Origin: Methanolobus chelungpuianus
GTDB lineage: Archaea; Halobacteriota; Methanosarcinia; Methanosarcinales; Methanosarcinaceae
Length of the DNA stretch: 64,000 nucleotides
Assembly: GCF_024500045.1 (NCBI RefSeq)
Contig: NZ_JTEO01000004.1
Location: 744,001-808,000, forward strand
Direction: 5' to 3'
The notes under the pieces were generated by a model. The model had not been told where the DNA came from and ran no database searches. It worked only from the letters and a program-made list of their open reading frames with translations. Positions 43,383 to 51,306 of the stretch are shown here, piece by piece. Made by a program: the position numbers and the translations under genes. Every line of letters begins with the position of its first letter. Within the stretch, counting starts at the first letter, position 1.

Positions 43383-44627
43383 ATGACAATAAGAGATGAT
43401 CTTAACGATAATGAAAAGGATATTCTGGAAAAGGTGATCAAAGGAGATATCTCTTTCCACAGGATAGATTCGCTGACGGACAAAGAGACTGCTGTAAAGA
43501 TCAGAAGGTATGCGCTGGAAGAGGGCAGCGGGATTGAACTTGAGCACATCAGGACATGTTCTCTCAGTATTGAGGATGCAACAAAACGAAATATAGAGAA
43601 CATGATAGGTACTGTCCAGGTGCCCCTGGGAGTTGCAGGTCCTCTCAAGGTAAAGGGCGAGTTCGCAGAAGGTTCCTATCACATCCCTCTGGCTACCACC
43701 GAAGGTGCCCTTGTTGCCAGCGTGAACAGGGGATGCTCCGTAATAACCGGATCCGATGGCGCAAATGTGCGCATCTTCCAGGATGTGATGACAAGAGCTC
43801 CCGTCTTCAGGCTCGACAACGTTGTGAAGGCGAGGGATTTCGCAGACTGGGTAAAGGACCCGGGCGTGTTTGCCAGGATGAAGGACAAGGCAGCACAGAC
43901 CACCCGATTCGGGGAGCTTATCAGTGTTGAACCCTATGTCACCGGGAACACTGTCTATCTGCGCTTTTCCTATGACACCAAGGATGCCATGGGCATGAAC
44001 ATGGTTACGATCGCTACGGAATCCCTGATGTCTCTCATAGAGGACGAGTTTGGGGCCATCCCTGTGTCCCTTTCAGGCAATATGTGCATCGACAAGAAAC
44101 CTGCTGCAATAAACACCATTCTTGGCAGGGGTAAAACTGTTGCTGCAGATGTTGTGATCCCTAAAGGGCTTGTGGAGGAACGTCTCAAGTGCACGCCTGA
44201 GAGCATGGTGGATGTCAACTACCGGAAGAACCTGCTTGGATCTGCACGTGCCGGTGCGCTTGGTTTTAATGCACATGCTGCAAACATCATAGCTGCAATG
44301 TTCATCGCCTGCGGGCAGGATGCGGCTCATGTTGTGGAGGGCAGCACTGCCATTACCACCATGGAACTGACAAAGTACGGTGATCTCTATTGTGCTGTCA
44401 CTCTTCCGGCCCTTCCGGTGGGTACTGTAGGAGGTGGCACCGGCCTCGGGCCCCAGAGCGACTGTCTGAGGCTTTTAGGTGTAAAGGGATCGGGAACTCC
44501 TCCGGGCACAAATTCCAGGAAACTGGCAGAGATCGTGGCTTCAGCTGTGCTCGCAGGAGAGATATCCCTGATAGGAGCCCAGGCTGCGGGACACCTCGCC
44601 AGGGCTCACGCAGAGCTAGGGCGTTGA
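43383..44627 (+). CDS. hmgA: 3-hydroxy-3-methylglutaryl-CoA reductase (class I)
   Basis: The 414-residue enzyme has ENMIGTVQVPLGVAGPL (substrate loop), LATTEGALVASVNRGC (catalytic E), the NADPH motif DAMGMNM, DKKPAAINTILGRGK (catalytic K in CIDKKP), VEGSTAITTMELTKYGDLY and GTVGGGTGLGPQ, and ends GAQAAGHLARAHAELGR with the catalytic histidine. It makes mevalonate, the precursor of archaeal isoprenoid lipids. ATG 43383 gives a length close to other archaeal enzymes; ATG 43341, with AAGGATGAT right before it, is the alternative (428 residues). Confidence 0.96.
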   Translation: MTIRDDLNDNEKDILEKVIKGDISFHRIDSLTDKETAVKIRRYALEEGSGIELEHIRTCSLSIEDATKRNIENMIGTVQVPLGVAGPLKVKGEFAEGSYHIPLATTEGALVASVNRGCSVITGSDGANVRIFQDVMTRAPVFRLDNVVKARDFADWVKDPGVFARMKDKAAQTTRFGELISVEPYVTGNTVYLRFSYDTKDAMGMNMVTIATESLMSLIEDEFGAIPVSLSGNMCIDKKPAAINTILGRGKTVAADVVIPKGLVEERLKCTPESMVDVNYRKNLLGSARAGALGFNAHAANIIAAMFIACGQDAAHVVEGSTAITTMELTKYGDLYCAVTLPALPVGTVGGGTGLGPQSDCLRLLGVKGSGTPPGTNSRKLAEIVASAVLAGEISLIGAQAAGHLARAHAELGR

Positions 44628-44646
44628 GAGGGAATAAAATACACTT

Positions 44647-44682
44647 GTGGCTTGAAGACGGAATTTCCACCTCCAAAGCCAC
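44647..44682 (+). terminator. Inverted repeat after hmgA
   Basis: GTGGCTT (44647-44653) pairs with AAGCCAC (44676-44682), followed by CTCATTTTAC. Confidence 0.4.
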
Positions 44683-44754
44683 CTCATTTTACTAAAAAGG
44701 GAAGCGTAATAAAATAATTAACAGTTAAGCTGAAACAAAGGTGTTTAATAATTG

Positions 44755-44961
44755 TCAGCACTTGTCCCTGGCTTTTCTCAGCAGGTCCGAGCATTCACTC
44801 ATTTTCTTTTCTGCCTGCAGGATGTCATCGGCCAGTTCTGTGTAGCCTGCATCCCGTACCTTTTCGGCCCATTCCTTGAAGCTCTTGCTGTGGTTCTCAT
44901 TGTGCTCGACCCAGTGCTCAAGAAGGTGGGCCAGCTTTGATCTGTTGATTTCCTTTGTCAT
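44755..44961 (-). CDS. Small helical protein with His-rich motif
   Basis: The 68-residue protein is two amphipathic helices: SKLAHLLEHWVEHNENHSKSFKEWAEKVRDAG and DDILQAEKKMSECSDLLRKARDKC. The H-W-[VI]-E-H-N-x-x-H pattern is one I recall from small proteins and C-terminal extensions in methanogens linked to cobalt or nickel metabolism; the link is weak here because no cobalamin gene is adjacent. The His cluster and two cysteines could bind metal. It precedes nothing on its strand except the hmgA terminator and lies 49 bp downstream of the aconitase-family gene, so it may be cotranscribed with it. Confidence 0.8.
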   Translation of the reverse strand: MTKEINRSKLAHLLEHWVEHNENHSKSFKEWAEKVRDAGYTELADDILQAEKKMSECSDLLRKARDKC

Positions 44962-45009
44962 TTATTCACCTGCTATTTCATTATTTTCTTTGTTTGAAGG
45001 TTAGGTACT

Positions 45010-46251
45010 TCAGATATCTGCCGGGCTGGTGATCTCTCCCGTGATCGCCGATGCAGCAGCTGTAGCCGGGGATGCGAGATATATGAAGCCTCCTGTGCCC
45101 ATGCGGCCTTTGAAATTCCTGTTAGCAGTTGATATGCATACCTCGTCCTTGGCGATCACACCCATATGGCCTCCGAGACAAGGTCCGCAGCCTGGTGTGC
45201 CTATGGTCGCACCTGCCTCAAGAAGCGTTTCGATAACGCCCTTGCGGGCAGCTTCAAGGAACACCTCTCTGGAAGCAGGAATAACAAGTGTCCTTACAGC
45301 GACCTTTTCCCCTTTGAGGATACTGGCGGCCACCTCAAGGTCTTCGAGCCTGCCATTGGTGCAGGTCCCTATGAAGGCCTGGTCTATCTTCGTAGGCGAC
45401 AGTTCTGAGATCCCGCGTACGTTATCCACATTATGGGGGCATGCAACCTGCGGTTCCAGTTCACTTGCAGCAAAATGGTATTCCTGTGCGTAGTGAGCAT
45501 CCTCGTCAGCGTATACGGGCTCATATGTCTCCTCAGTGCGCCCCTTTAGGTAATCAAAGGTCTTTTTGTCCGGGGGCACTATGCCTGCCTTTGCGCCCAT
45601 CTCTATTGCCATGTTGCACAGGGTCATGCGACCGGAGACCGAAAGGCTTTCGATTGTGCTGCCATAGAACTCAGCAGCTTTATACGTGGCTCCTGCAACA
45701 CCAAGGGTACCTATTATCCTGAGCGTGAGGTCCTTTGCGTAGACATGCTTACCCAGTTTTCCTTCTGCTGTTATGCTGATGCTTTCCGGGACCTTGAACC
45801 AGAGCTTTCCAGTTGAGAATATCTCTGCCATGTCCGTGGCTCCCACGCCGGTGCCGAAAGCCCCGAAGGCCCCATAGGTGCAGGAGTGGGAATCAGCACC
45901 CACGATAAGCTTGCCTGGCAGTGCAAACCCTTTCTCAGGAAGCAGCTGGTGGCATATGCCTTCCCCTACATCATAGAAGTTCTTTATTCCCTGCGCATGC
46001 AGCCACTCCCTGATGTCCTTCTGCAGGGCTGCGGTTGTATCTGTGTTTGCAGGTGTGAGGTGATCGAAAGGAACAACAATCCTGTCAGGGTTCCATACCT
46101 TTTCGGTCCCCATTTCCCTGAATGATCTTACCGCAAGGATGCTTGTCCCGTCATGTGCCATGGCATAGTCTACATCCGCTATGACAAAATCGTTTGCTTT
46201 GGCCCTGGTCCCTGATGCGCGGCTGAATATTTTTTCACTAATGGTGCTCAA
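45010..46251 (-). CDS. 3-isopropylmalate dehydratase / homoaconitase large subunit
   Basis: The 413-residue aconitase-superfamily protein has [46 protein letters not shown] (cluster Cys) and [12 protein letters not shown] (two cluster Cys), with R in FKGRMGTGG. Methanogens carry two such large subunits, one for leucine and 2-oxobutyrate synthesis (LeuC type) and one for homoaconitase in coenzyme B synthesis (AksD/HacA type). Substrate choice depends on the small subunit, which is not in the window, so I do not assign either. The start is TTG 46251, behind GGGAG at seven bases. Confidence 0.93.
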   Translation of the reverse strand: MSTISEKIFSRASGTRAKANDFVIADVDYAMAHDGTSILAVRSFREMGTEKVWNPDRIVVPFDHLTPANTDTTAALQKDIREWLHAQGIKNFYDVGEGICHQLLPEKGFALPGKLIVGADSHSCTYGAFGAFGTGVGATDMAEIFSTGKLWFKVPESISITAEGKLGKHVYAKDLTLRIIGTLGVAGATYKAAEFYGSTIESLSVSGRMTLCNMAIEMGAKAGIVPPDKKTFDYLKGRTEETYEPVYADEDAHYAQEYHFAASELEPQVACPHNVDNVRGISELSPTKIDQAFIGTCTNGRLEDLEVAASILKGEKVAVRTLVIPASREVFLEAARKGVIETLLEAGATIGTPGCGPCLGGHMGVIAKDEVCISTANRNFKGRMGTGGFIYLASPATAAASAITGEITSPADI

Positions 46252-46431
46252 AAGAATAACTCCCTTTATTGCAATTCATCTGTTGCAGTGTATGGGTATG
46301 AGAACGGATATCCTGATATAATACCTGCGCTTGAAGAAACTGTCGGTTAGCACATTAATAACTCTGGATAAAGAAAAAGGTGTTTGCTTTCCTGTGAGAC
46401 TGGCCGCAGGCAAGCTTGGATATGTTTGCTC

Positions 46432-46806
46432 TCAGGTGAGGCTTTTGAGTTTCTCTATATTCTCAAGTACTGATCTGCTCTCATAGAGCACTTTTTCTTC
46501 GATCGAGCTGACGATCTCTTCCAGGGGAATGACCAGCCTGTACAGTTTAACCGGCCTGCCTTTACCTTCGTTCTTCTTTTCTTCCCTTATCTCTACCCAG
46601 TTATTATCCTTAAGGTACTTCATGGCAATACTTACTTCAGGCTGGCGCAGGTCTGAAGTTGCTTCGATCTCGCGGGAAGTTATTTCATCCCCACTTGCTA
46701 GGGTTGCAATCGTCAGTGCGACAGGCCTGTTTATATCCAGTTTCCTGAGCAACTCAACCATCTCATAATCCTTTTCATTCATATTGTGGGGTTTCTTTTC
46801 TCTCAT
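46432..46806 (-). CDS. ArsR/TrmB-like winged-helix transcriptional regulator
   Basis: The 124-residue protein has a winged helix (INRPVALTIATLASGDEITSREIEATSDLRQPEVSIAMKYLKDNNWVEIREEKKNEGKGRPVKLYRL, residues 25-90) and a C-terminal helical dimerisation tail (VSSIEEKVLYESRSVLENIEKL). The wing motif K-G-R-P-x-K is typical of methanogen regulators of this type. Start at ATG 46806 or 46782 (MNEKDYE). Targets unknown; the aconitase-family gene lies downstream by 180 bp on the same strand. Confidence 0.9.
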   Translation of the reverse strand: MREKKPHNMNEKDYEMVELLRKLDINRPVALTIATLASGDEITSREIEATSDLRQPEVSIAMKYLKDNNWVEIREEKKNEGKGRPVKLYRLVIPLEEIVSSIEEKVLYESRSVLENIEKLKSLT

Positions 46807-47171
46807 GGATTATCACCGAATGATGTTATCTCGTTTTGTCTGAAGGCTTGGGTATCTAAGACACTTTTCCTCGTTGTCCGAAAGGACATTTGTCTGTTAA
46901 ACAGGTAGCTCCTCAACAGTTCTCTTATTACCTTATACGTGATTTTGATGCGGTGTGAGCGCACTACTATTATAAGTATTTATTATATATTAATCCATAT
47001 TACACCAAAATAGTGAGTCCGCAACGTATATTTCATAGAATAGATTATGTGCTGTAATATAGCCTATATAATCTATCAGCGGGATAAGAGCATAAAGTGC
47101 AATCACTGCTCTTATATCGGGATAATTGCAGAAACTAATTCGGTCAAATATCTACTAAAAGAGTAATAATA
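46807..47171. other. Intergenic region with a 9-bp inverted repeat
   Basis: AT-rich promoter-like stretches (ATTATAAGTATTTATTATATATTAATCC near 46968-46993) may serve the minus-strand regulator. At 47084-47115, ATAAGAGCA and TGCTCTTAT form a perfect 9-bp inverted repeat around a 14-base loop. CCTATATAATC lies 20 bases before it, so a short plus-strand RNA could start here. Confidence 0.4.
47084..47115. repeat. Perfect 9-bp inverted repeat
   Basis: ATAAGAGCA (47084-47092) with TGCTCTTAT (47107-47115), located downstream of tRNA-Ile on the minus strand. It could be a terminator for tRNA-Ile or an operator. Confidence 0.55.
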
Positions 47172-47245
47172 TGGGCCCGCTGAGATTCGAACTCAGGACC
47201 TCACGGTTATCAGCCGTGCGCTCCACCGAGCTAAGCTACGGGCCC
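47172..47245 (-). tRNA. tRNA-Ile (anticodon GAU)
   Basis: The 74-nt gene has acceptor GGGCCCG/CGGGCCC, D arm AGCUUAGCUCGGU, anticodon stem-loop ACGGCUGAUAACCGU with anticodon GAU, T arm CUGAG-UUCGAAU-CUCAG and discriminator A. CCA is not encoded. Confidence 0.96.
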
Positions 47246-47425
47246 ATCTGGGTCTGTCTCTTGAATCTTGTGTTATTCAAGCGACACTCCAAATACGCAC
47301 ACAGGTACTTTAATATTTCGCTCCGATCCTCATTAACTCGCATATTTTATTTGTGCTGTTTGTTTTTCAGGCTGATTTCTAGCGATAACTTTATTTGACA
47401 TAATGTCTGTATGTGGTCAATTACT

Positions 47426-47497
47426 GGGCTGGTAGATCAGGGGAAGATCGCTACCTTGGCATGGTAGAGGCCTCGGGTTCAATTCCCGACCAGTCCA
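47426..47497 (+). tRNA. tRNA-Ala (anticodon GGC)
   Basis: The 72-nt gene has acceptor GGGCUGG/CCAGUCC (one G-U pair), anticodon loop UUGGCAU with anticodon GGC, T arm UCGGG-UUCAAUU-CCCGA and discriminator A. CCA is not encoded. It is divergent from tRNA-Ile. Confidence 0.95.
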
Positions 47498-48068
47498 CTT
47501 CCAATTTTTAAAAATCCCGTGCACCAAAAAAACATCGATCTGCGATATACTAACAAACCATCTTTTGCATGCTGAGCATTAGATTTCCTGAAAACAGTCT
47601 TGCGGAGGTATAAGGCACCCTTTGCCACCATGCTTCAGGGTGCCTTGTCTTTCTTTTCTACGATGTTCCCCAACATCTAAGGGTGATTTCTGTTGATTGC
47701 CCGGCGCGTACTCCCAACGCCCACAATTAATTGTTAGTCTTTTTCTTACTTAACTTAAACCCGAATTAATTTAATAAACGGCGTTAACTTCAAACGGTAT
47801 TATAATATCTATGTTAAGACAGGCAGATCTGATTGAACTTTGTTCCTATACTAGTGATGCTATCCTGCTAGAAAAGAACACATGTTGGAACTCCTATATG
47901 AGCGCCTCTTTTCTCATGTCTCTCTATAAATAGTTTGGAAATTAATATTGTAATCCTCAAATTGAATTAATTTATATTCATTTGTGATTTTTAAAGATGT
48001 ATGGATAAGCTTCATATTTTAGCATGCAGATGTGCCATACAGCTAGTTATGTTATCTTGGGTGATTGA
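47498..48068. other. Intergenic region downstream of tRNA-Ala
   Basis: No protein gene is supported. A strong hairpin with a following T-rich run lies at 47612-47646. The rest is AT-rich and would hold the promoter of the FKBP gene. Confidence 0.5.
47612..47646 (+). terminator. 10-bp perfect hairpin followed by T-rich sequence
   Basis: AAGGCACCCT pairs with AGGGTGCCTT around a 15-base loop and is followed by GTCTTTCTTTTC. It is the strongest terminator-like structure of the window, 115 bp after tRNA-Ala, and could end the tRNA transcript or a small RNA. Confidence 0.6.
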
Positions 48069-48590
48069 ATGAAGATGATAGTATTCTTATTTCTGATTTC
48101 TCTGGTAGTAGTAAGCGGATGTGTGTCTCAGGACACTGTCGAATCAGGAGATTATGTGACCGTCGATTATACCGGCAGGTATGAGAATGGCAGCGTGTTC
48201 GATACTTCCATAGAGCAGGTGGCAGTAGACTCAGGACTGTATAATCCTGCAAGGAACTATGAGCCAATGTCTATTGTTGTGGGTGATGGCAAGCGGATAG
48301 AAGGTTTTGATGAGGCTATCATAGGTATGGCTGTGGGCGAGGAAAAGTCAGTCACCATTCCACCGGAAAAGGCCTACGGAAACTACTCTCCCGATAGAGT
48401 GTTTTCGATCCCTTCCGAAGAGTTCATTAATGCCAATATCACTCCGGAGGTTGGGTTAAAGGTTCCCACGATGCTAGGTACATGTACCGTGACAACCGTC
48501 ACCGAAGGCAACGTCACCCTTGACTGCAATCACCAGCTTGCCGGCGAGACTCTGGTCTTTACGATACAGGTGATTTCCATCGGTGAGTGA
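48069..48590 (+). CDS. FKBP-type peptidyl-prolyl isomerase, lipoprotein
   Basis: The 173-residue protein has a signal peptide with lipobox VVVSGC (lipidated C18) and an FKBP domain of the short archaeal type: DYVTVDYTGRYENGSVFDTS, ILVGDGK-like IVVGDGKRIEGFDEAIIGMAVGEEKSVTIPPEKAYG, and the IF-domain insertion (PSEEFINANITPEVGLKVP). It would assist folding of exported proteins outside the membrane. GGGTGATTGA precedes the ATG. A small OB-fold protein gene follows 20 bp downstream, probably in one operon. Confidence 0.93.
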   Translation: MKMIVFLFLISLVVVSGCVSQDTVESGDYVTVDYTGRYENGSVFDTSIEQVAVDSGLYNPARNYEPMSIVVGDGKRIEGFDEAIIGMAVGEEKSVTIPPEKAYGNYSPDRVFSIPSEEFINANITPEVGLKVPTMLGTCTVTTVTEGNVTLDCNHQLAGETLVFTIQVISIGE

Positions 48591-48610
48591 TTCCCGGGCA
48601 GGAGCTAAAA

Positions 48611-48997
48611 ATGGAAAAAGAAGAGAAGATCGTAGTCATCCTGCTTGCAATGGTGTTTCTCTCACTTTCAATAGCTTACGTAAGTTTCTTCAATGACGGA
48701 AGCTCTGATGCAGCCGAGTTCTCAGCCTTCTCAGAAACAGGTGAGAGGGTATATGTGCAGGGAGACATAGTATCCAAGCGCTTTACCAATACGGGTAATC
48801 ATCTGCTCATGACCGTGAACTCCGGCTCAGGGCCTGTCAAGGTATTCGTTCCATCGGCAAACGGCGCAAAGGATATTGGTGTAATGGTGAATGAGGACGA
48901 CGTGGTCAGAGTCACCGGGAATCTGGAAGAGTACCAGGGAGAGCCGGAGATCGTAGTTCAGCACAAGAATGATGTTGTTCTCGTCAGAGCTGCATGA
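48611..48997 (+). CDS. Membrane-anchored OB-fold protein
   Basis: The 128-residue protein has an N-terminal anchor (KIVVILLAMVFLSLSIAYVSFF, residues 6-27) and an OB-fold domain (GERVYVQGDIVSKRFTNTGNHLLMTVNSGSGPVKVFVPSANG, DDVVRVTGNLEEYQGEPEIVV), similar to tRNA_anti-like domains. The OB part faces outside. Ligand unknown. ATG 48611 has CAGGAGCTAAAA upstream and is preferred over the in-frame start at 48587, which overlaps the FKBP stop. Probably cotranscribed with FKBP. Confidence 0.85.
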   Translation: MEKEEKIVVILLAMVFLSLSIAYVSFFNDGSSDAAEFSAFSETGERVYVQGDIVSKRFTNTGNHLLMTVNSGSGPVKVFVPSANGAKDIGVMVNEDDVVRVTGNLEEYQGEPEIVVQHKNDVVLVRAA

Positions 48998-49057
48998 TTA
49001 TCAAACAAGGGCAATTAATCGCTAAAGATTTAAACGAACACGGCGTCATAATCAAGC

Positions 49058-50218
49058 ATGAAGGCCTGTATAATGTGCGGAGGGGAGGGGACCAGGCTAC
49101 GTCCATTGACATTTGAGAGACCAAAGCCGAGTATACCGATACTTAACAAACCCTCCGTTGTGCATCTGATCGAACACCTGTGCAAAGAAGGTTTTAACTC
49201 CATAGTCATTACCCTGGGATACATGGCGGAGAACATCGAGGAACAGCTCGGAGACGGCCGTATCTTCGGAGTCCATATCGATTACGTTTATGAGAAAGAG
49301 AAACTCGGCACTGCCGGGGGAGTGAAGAACGCAGAGAAGTATCTTAAGGGCGAACCGTTCATTGTACTTGGCGGGGACCACGTACTGAATCTCAATCTGA
49401 GGGAAATGTACCGTTTCTATGAAATGAACGATGCGCTGGTAACCATAGGGCTCCTTTCCATAGACGATCCGCGGGAGTTCGGTATCGCTGATATGGATGT
49501 TAATAACAGGATAAGGCGCTTCCTGGAAAAACCCGGGCCCGGAGAAATATTCAGCAACCTGGCAAGTACTGGCATATACATGTGCGATCCGCATATCTTC
49601 GACTGGATACCTGCAAACACAAAATATGATTTCGCCAAGGACCTTTTCCCTGCAATGCTTGAGAAGAATTACAAGATAAACGGCATGCTGGCACGCGGCA
49701 AATGGACAGATGTCGGGAATGCTGCAGCTTACAGGCAGGCCCAGAGATGGATGCTGGAGGCCTTGCCCGGTACAAGCATAGTCGGACAGTTCACCACCAA
49801 GGATGCCCGCCTGACAGGGCCACTGCAGTTTGGTCATAATGTCTCGGTGGGCTCCAACTCAGCCATCGTGGGCCCCGTGGTCATAGGGGAGAACACAAGG
49901 ATCGGCGATAATGTGCTTATAGGGCCATATACGACCATCGGGTCCAACTGTGTCATAAACGATGAGTCCCGTATCCTTTCCTCTTACATATTCAACAATA
50001 TCACCATTGGGAGCAACTGCAATGTATCCGGCTCCATCATTGACAACGGAGCAAAGGTATCTGATAATTCCTGTCTTGAGAATGGCACCGTGATAGGGCC
50101 CAATGTAGTCATAGGGAACAACACCACCGTGCACTCCAATACCAAGATATGGCCTGACATTGTGGTGCCTGAGAACACCAATGTAAAAAAGGATATGATC
50201 AATGAATCTTACATGTAG
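49058..50218 (+). CDS. Sugar-phosphate nucleotidyltransferase with hexapeptide-repeat domain
   Basis: The 386-residue protein has the nucleotidyltransferase signature GGEGTRLRPLTFERPKPSIPI, the sugar-binding VLGGDHVLNLNLREM and a C-terminal left-handed beta helix of hexapeptide repeats (SVGSNSAIVGPVVIGENTRIGDNVLIGPYTTIGSNCVI). It makes an NDP-sugar (mannose-1-phosphate guanylyl- or glucose-1-phosphate thymidylyl-type; specificity open). TAAAGATTTAAAC lies about 27 nt before the ATG and no ribosome-binding site is visible, so the mRNA may be leaderless. A flippase-like membrane protein follows, pointing to surface glycan or glycolipid synthesis. Confidence 0.92.
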   Translation: MKACIMCGGEGTRLRPLTFERPKPSIPILNKPSVVHLIEHLCKEGFNSIVITLGYMAENIEEQLGDGRIFGVHIDYVYEKEKLGTAGGVKNAEKYLKGEPFIVLGGDHVLNLNLREMYRFYEMNDALVTIGLLSIDDPREFGIADMDVNNRIRRFLEKPGPGEIFSNLASTGIYMCDPHIFDWIPANTKYDFAKDLFPAMLEKNYKINGMLARGKWTDVGNAAAYRQAQRWMLEALPGTSIVGQFTTKDARLTGPLQFGHNVSVGSNSAIVGPVVIGENTRIGDNVLIGPYTTIGSNCVINDESRILSSYIFNNITIGSNCNVSGSIIDNGAKVSDNSCLENGTVIGPNVVIGNNTTVHSNTKIWPDIVVPENTNVKKDMINESYM

Positions 50219-50268
50219 GTTCAGGCATCTGGGTTTGCGCTGATCTTTTTAGTTGTAGGTTGGTCTGC

Positions 50269-51300
50269 ATGAACAAGTTAAAGAAATGGCTTATGATATC
50301 CTTGCTCATAAGCCTTGTATCAGGTCTTGTTGTTGTAGTCCTTACCTTTGATACCGGTACGATCCATGGCCTGCTCAGCATAAGGATTGAATATATACTT
50401 GCAGCAGCCGGTATCCATGCCCTGTCATATGTGGTGTGGGGCATCCGCATGCGTGGCCTGTGCAGGACCCTTGGTTACAAGGTCAGCGTCCCAAGATCTG
50501 TCGAAATAGTCACCTCCAGCACTCTTGCAGCGGCTGTCACCCCTTCCTCTATGGGGGGGGAACCTATCAGGATACATCTCCTGCATGTGGACCGGATACC
50601 TCTCGGAAAAGCATCTGCTGTAGTGCTTGGCGAAAGGCTGCTGGATGGCATTATCATACTGTCCCTTGCTCCTGTTTCGCTCTATATTCTCAGGGGCTTC
50701 ATGGAAGACCCGTCCATGGATGCTATGCTCATAGCAGCAGCGTTCTTCCTCCTGGGGATTTTGCTGCTGGTACTGTACGCGGTATGGAAGCCGGAGGCTA
50801 CAAGGAAGCTGACGATGTTCTTTGTAAAAAGAATAGCACCGTTCTTTGGTGCCAGGACTGATGCCCGGCTTGAGCATATAGTGGCAAAGGTGGATTCCGA
50901 ACTTGAGAATTTTCATGACAGCATTTTCCTCTTCCTGAAAAAAGAACAGAGGCCAGGTCTTTTGCGGGGAGTGTTCAACACTTTCCTTTTCTGGGCCGTG
51001 GAGTTCTCAATGCTCTATGTGATACTCATAGGCCTGAATCAGTATCCTGATCCTCTTGTGGTCATTGCTTCCCAGATACTTGTACTGATCCTGATGGCAA
51101 TACCGGCAACACCTGGAGCCAGCGGAGTTGCAGAGTTCGGCGCAACGACCATATTCTCGGTATTTGTGAGCTCTTCGCTGCTGGGTATAACTGTGGTGGT
51201 GTGGAGGGCCCTAACATTCTACATGAATCTGTTAGTTGGCGGTTTTGTGAGCTTCAGGATACTCAAGGACACTGAAATAATAAAGAAGTTCCTGCGCTGA
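50269..51300 (+). CDS. Flippase-like membrane protein (LPG synthase TM domain family, UPF0104)
   Basis: The 343-residue protein has about eight membrane helices and the family motifs VTSSTLAAAVTPSSMGGEPIRIHLLH (P-x-x-x-G-G-E), SAVVLGERLLDGIII and IPATPGASGVAEFGATTIF (P-G-x-x-G-x-x-E). Family members are lipid flippase-like or transfer aminoacyl groups to lipids. ATG 50269 (MNKLKKW) is preferred over the TTG at 50260. It follows the nucleotidyltransferase gene by 50 bp, so it may handle the lipid-linked product of that enzyme. It ends six bases from the convergent radical SAM gene. Confidence 0.9.
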   Translation: MNKLKKWLMISLLISLVSGLVVVVLTFDTGTIHGLLSIRIEYILAAAGIHALSYVVWGIRMRGLCRTLGYKVSVPRSVEIVTSSTLAAAVTPSSMGGEPIRIHLLHVDRIPLGKASAVVLGERLLDGIIILSLAPVSLYILRGFMEDPSMDAMLIAAAFFLLGILLLVLYAVWKPEATRKLTMFFVKRIAPFFGARTDARLEHIVAKVDSELENFHDSIFLFLKKEQRPGLLRGVFNTFLFWAVEFSMLYVILIGLNQYPDPLVVIASQILVLILMAIPATPGASGVAEFGATTIFSVFVSSSLLGITVVVWRALTFYMNLLVGGFVSFRILKDTEIIKKFLR

Positions 51301-51306
51301 GTTCTC

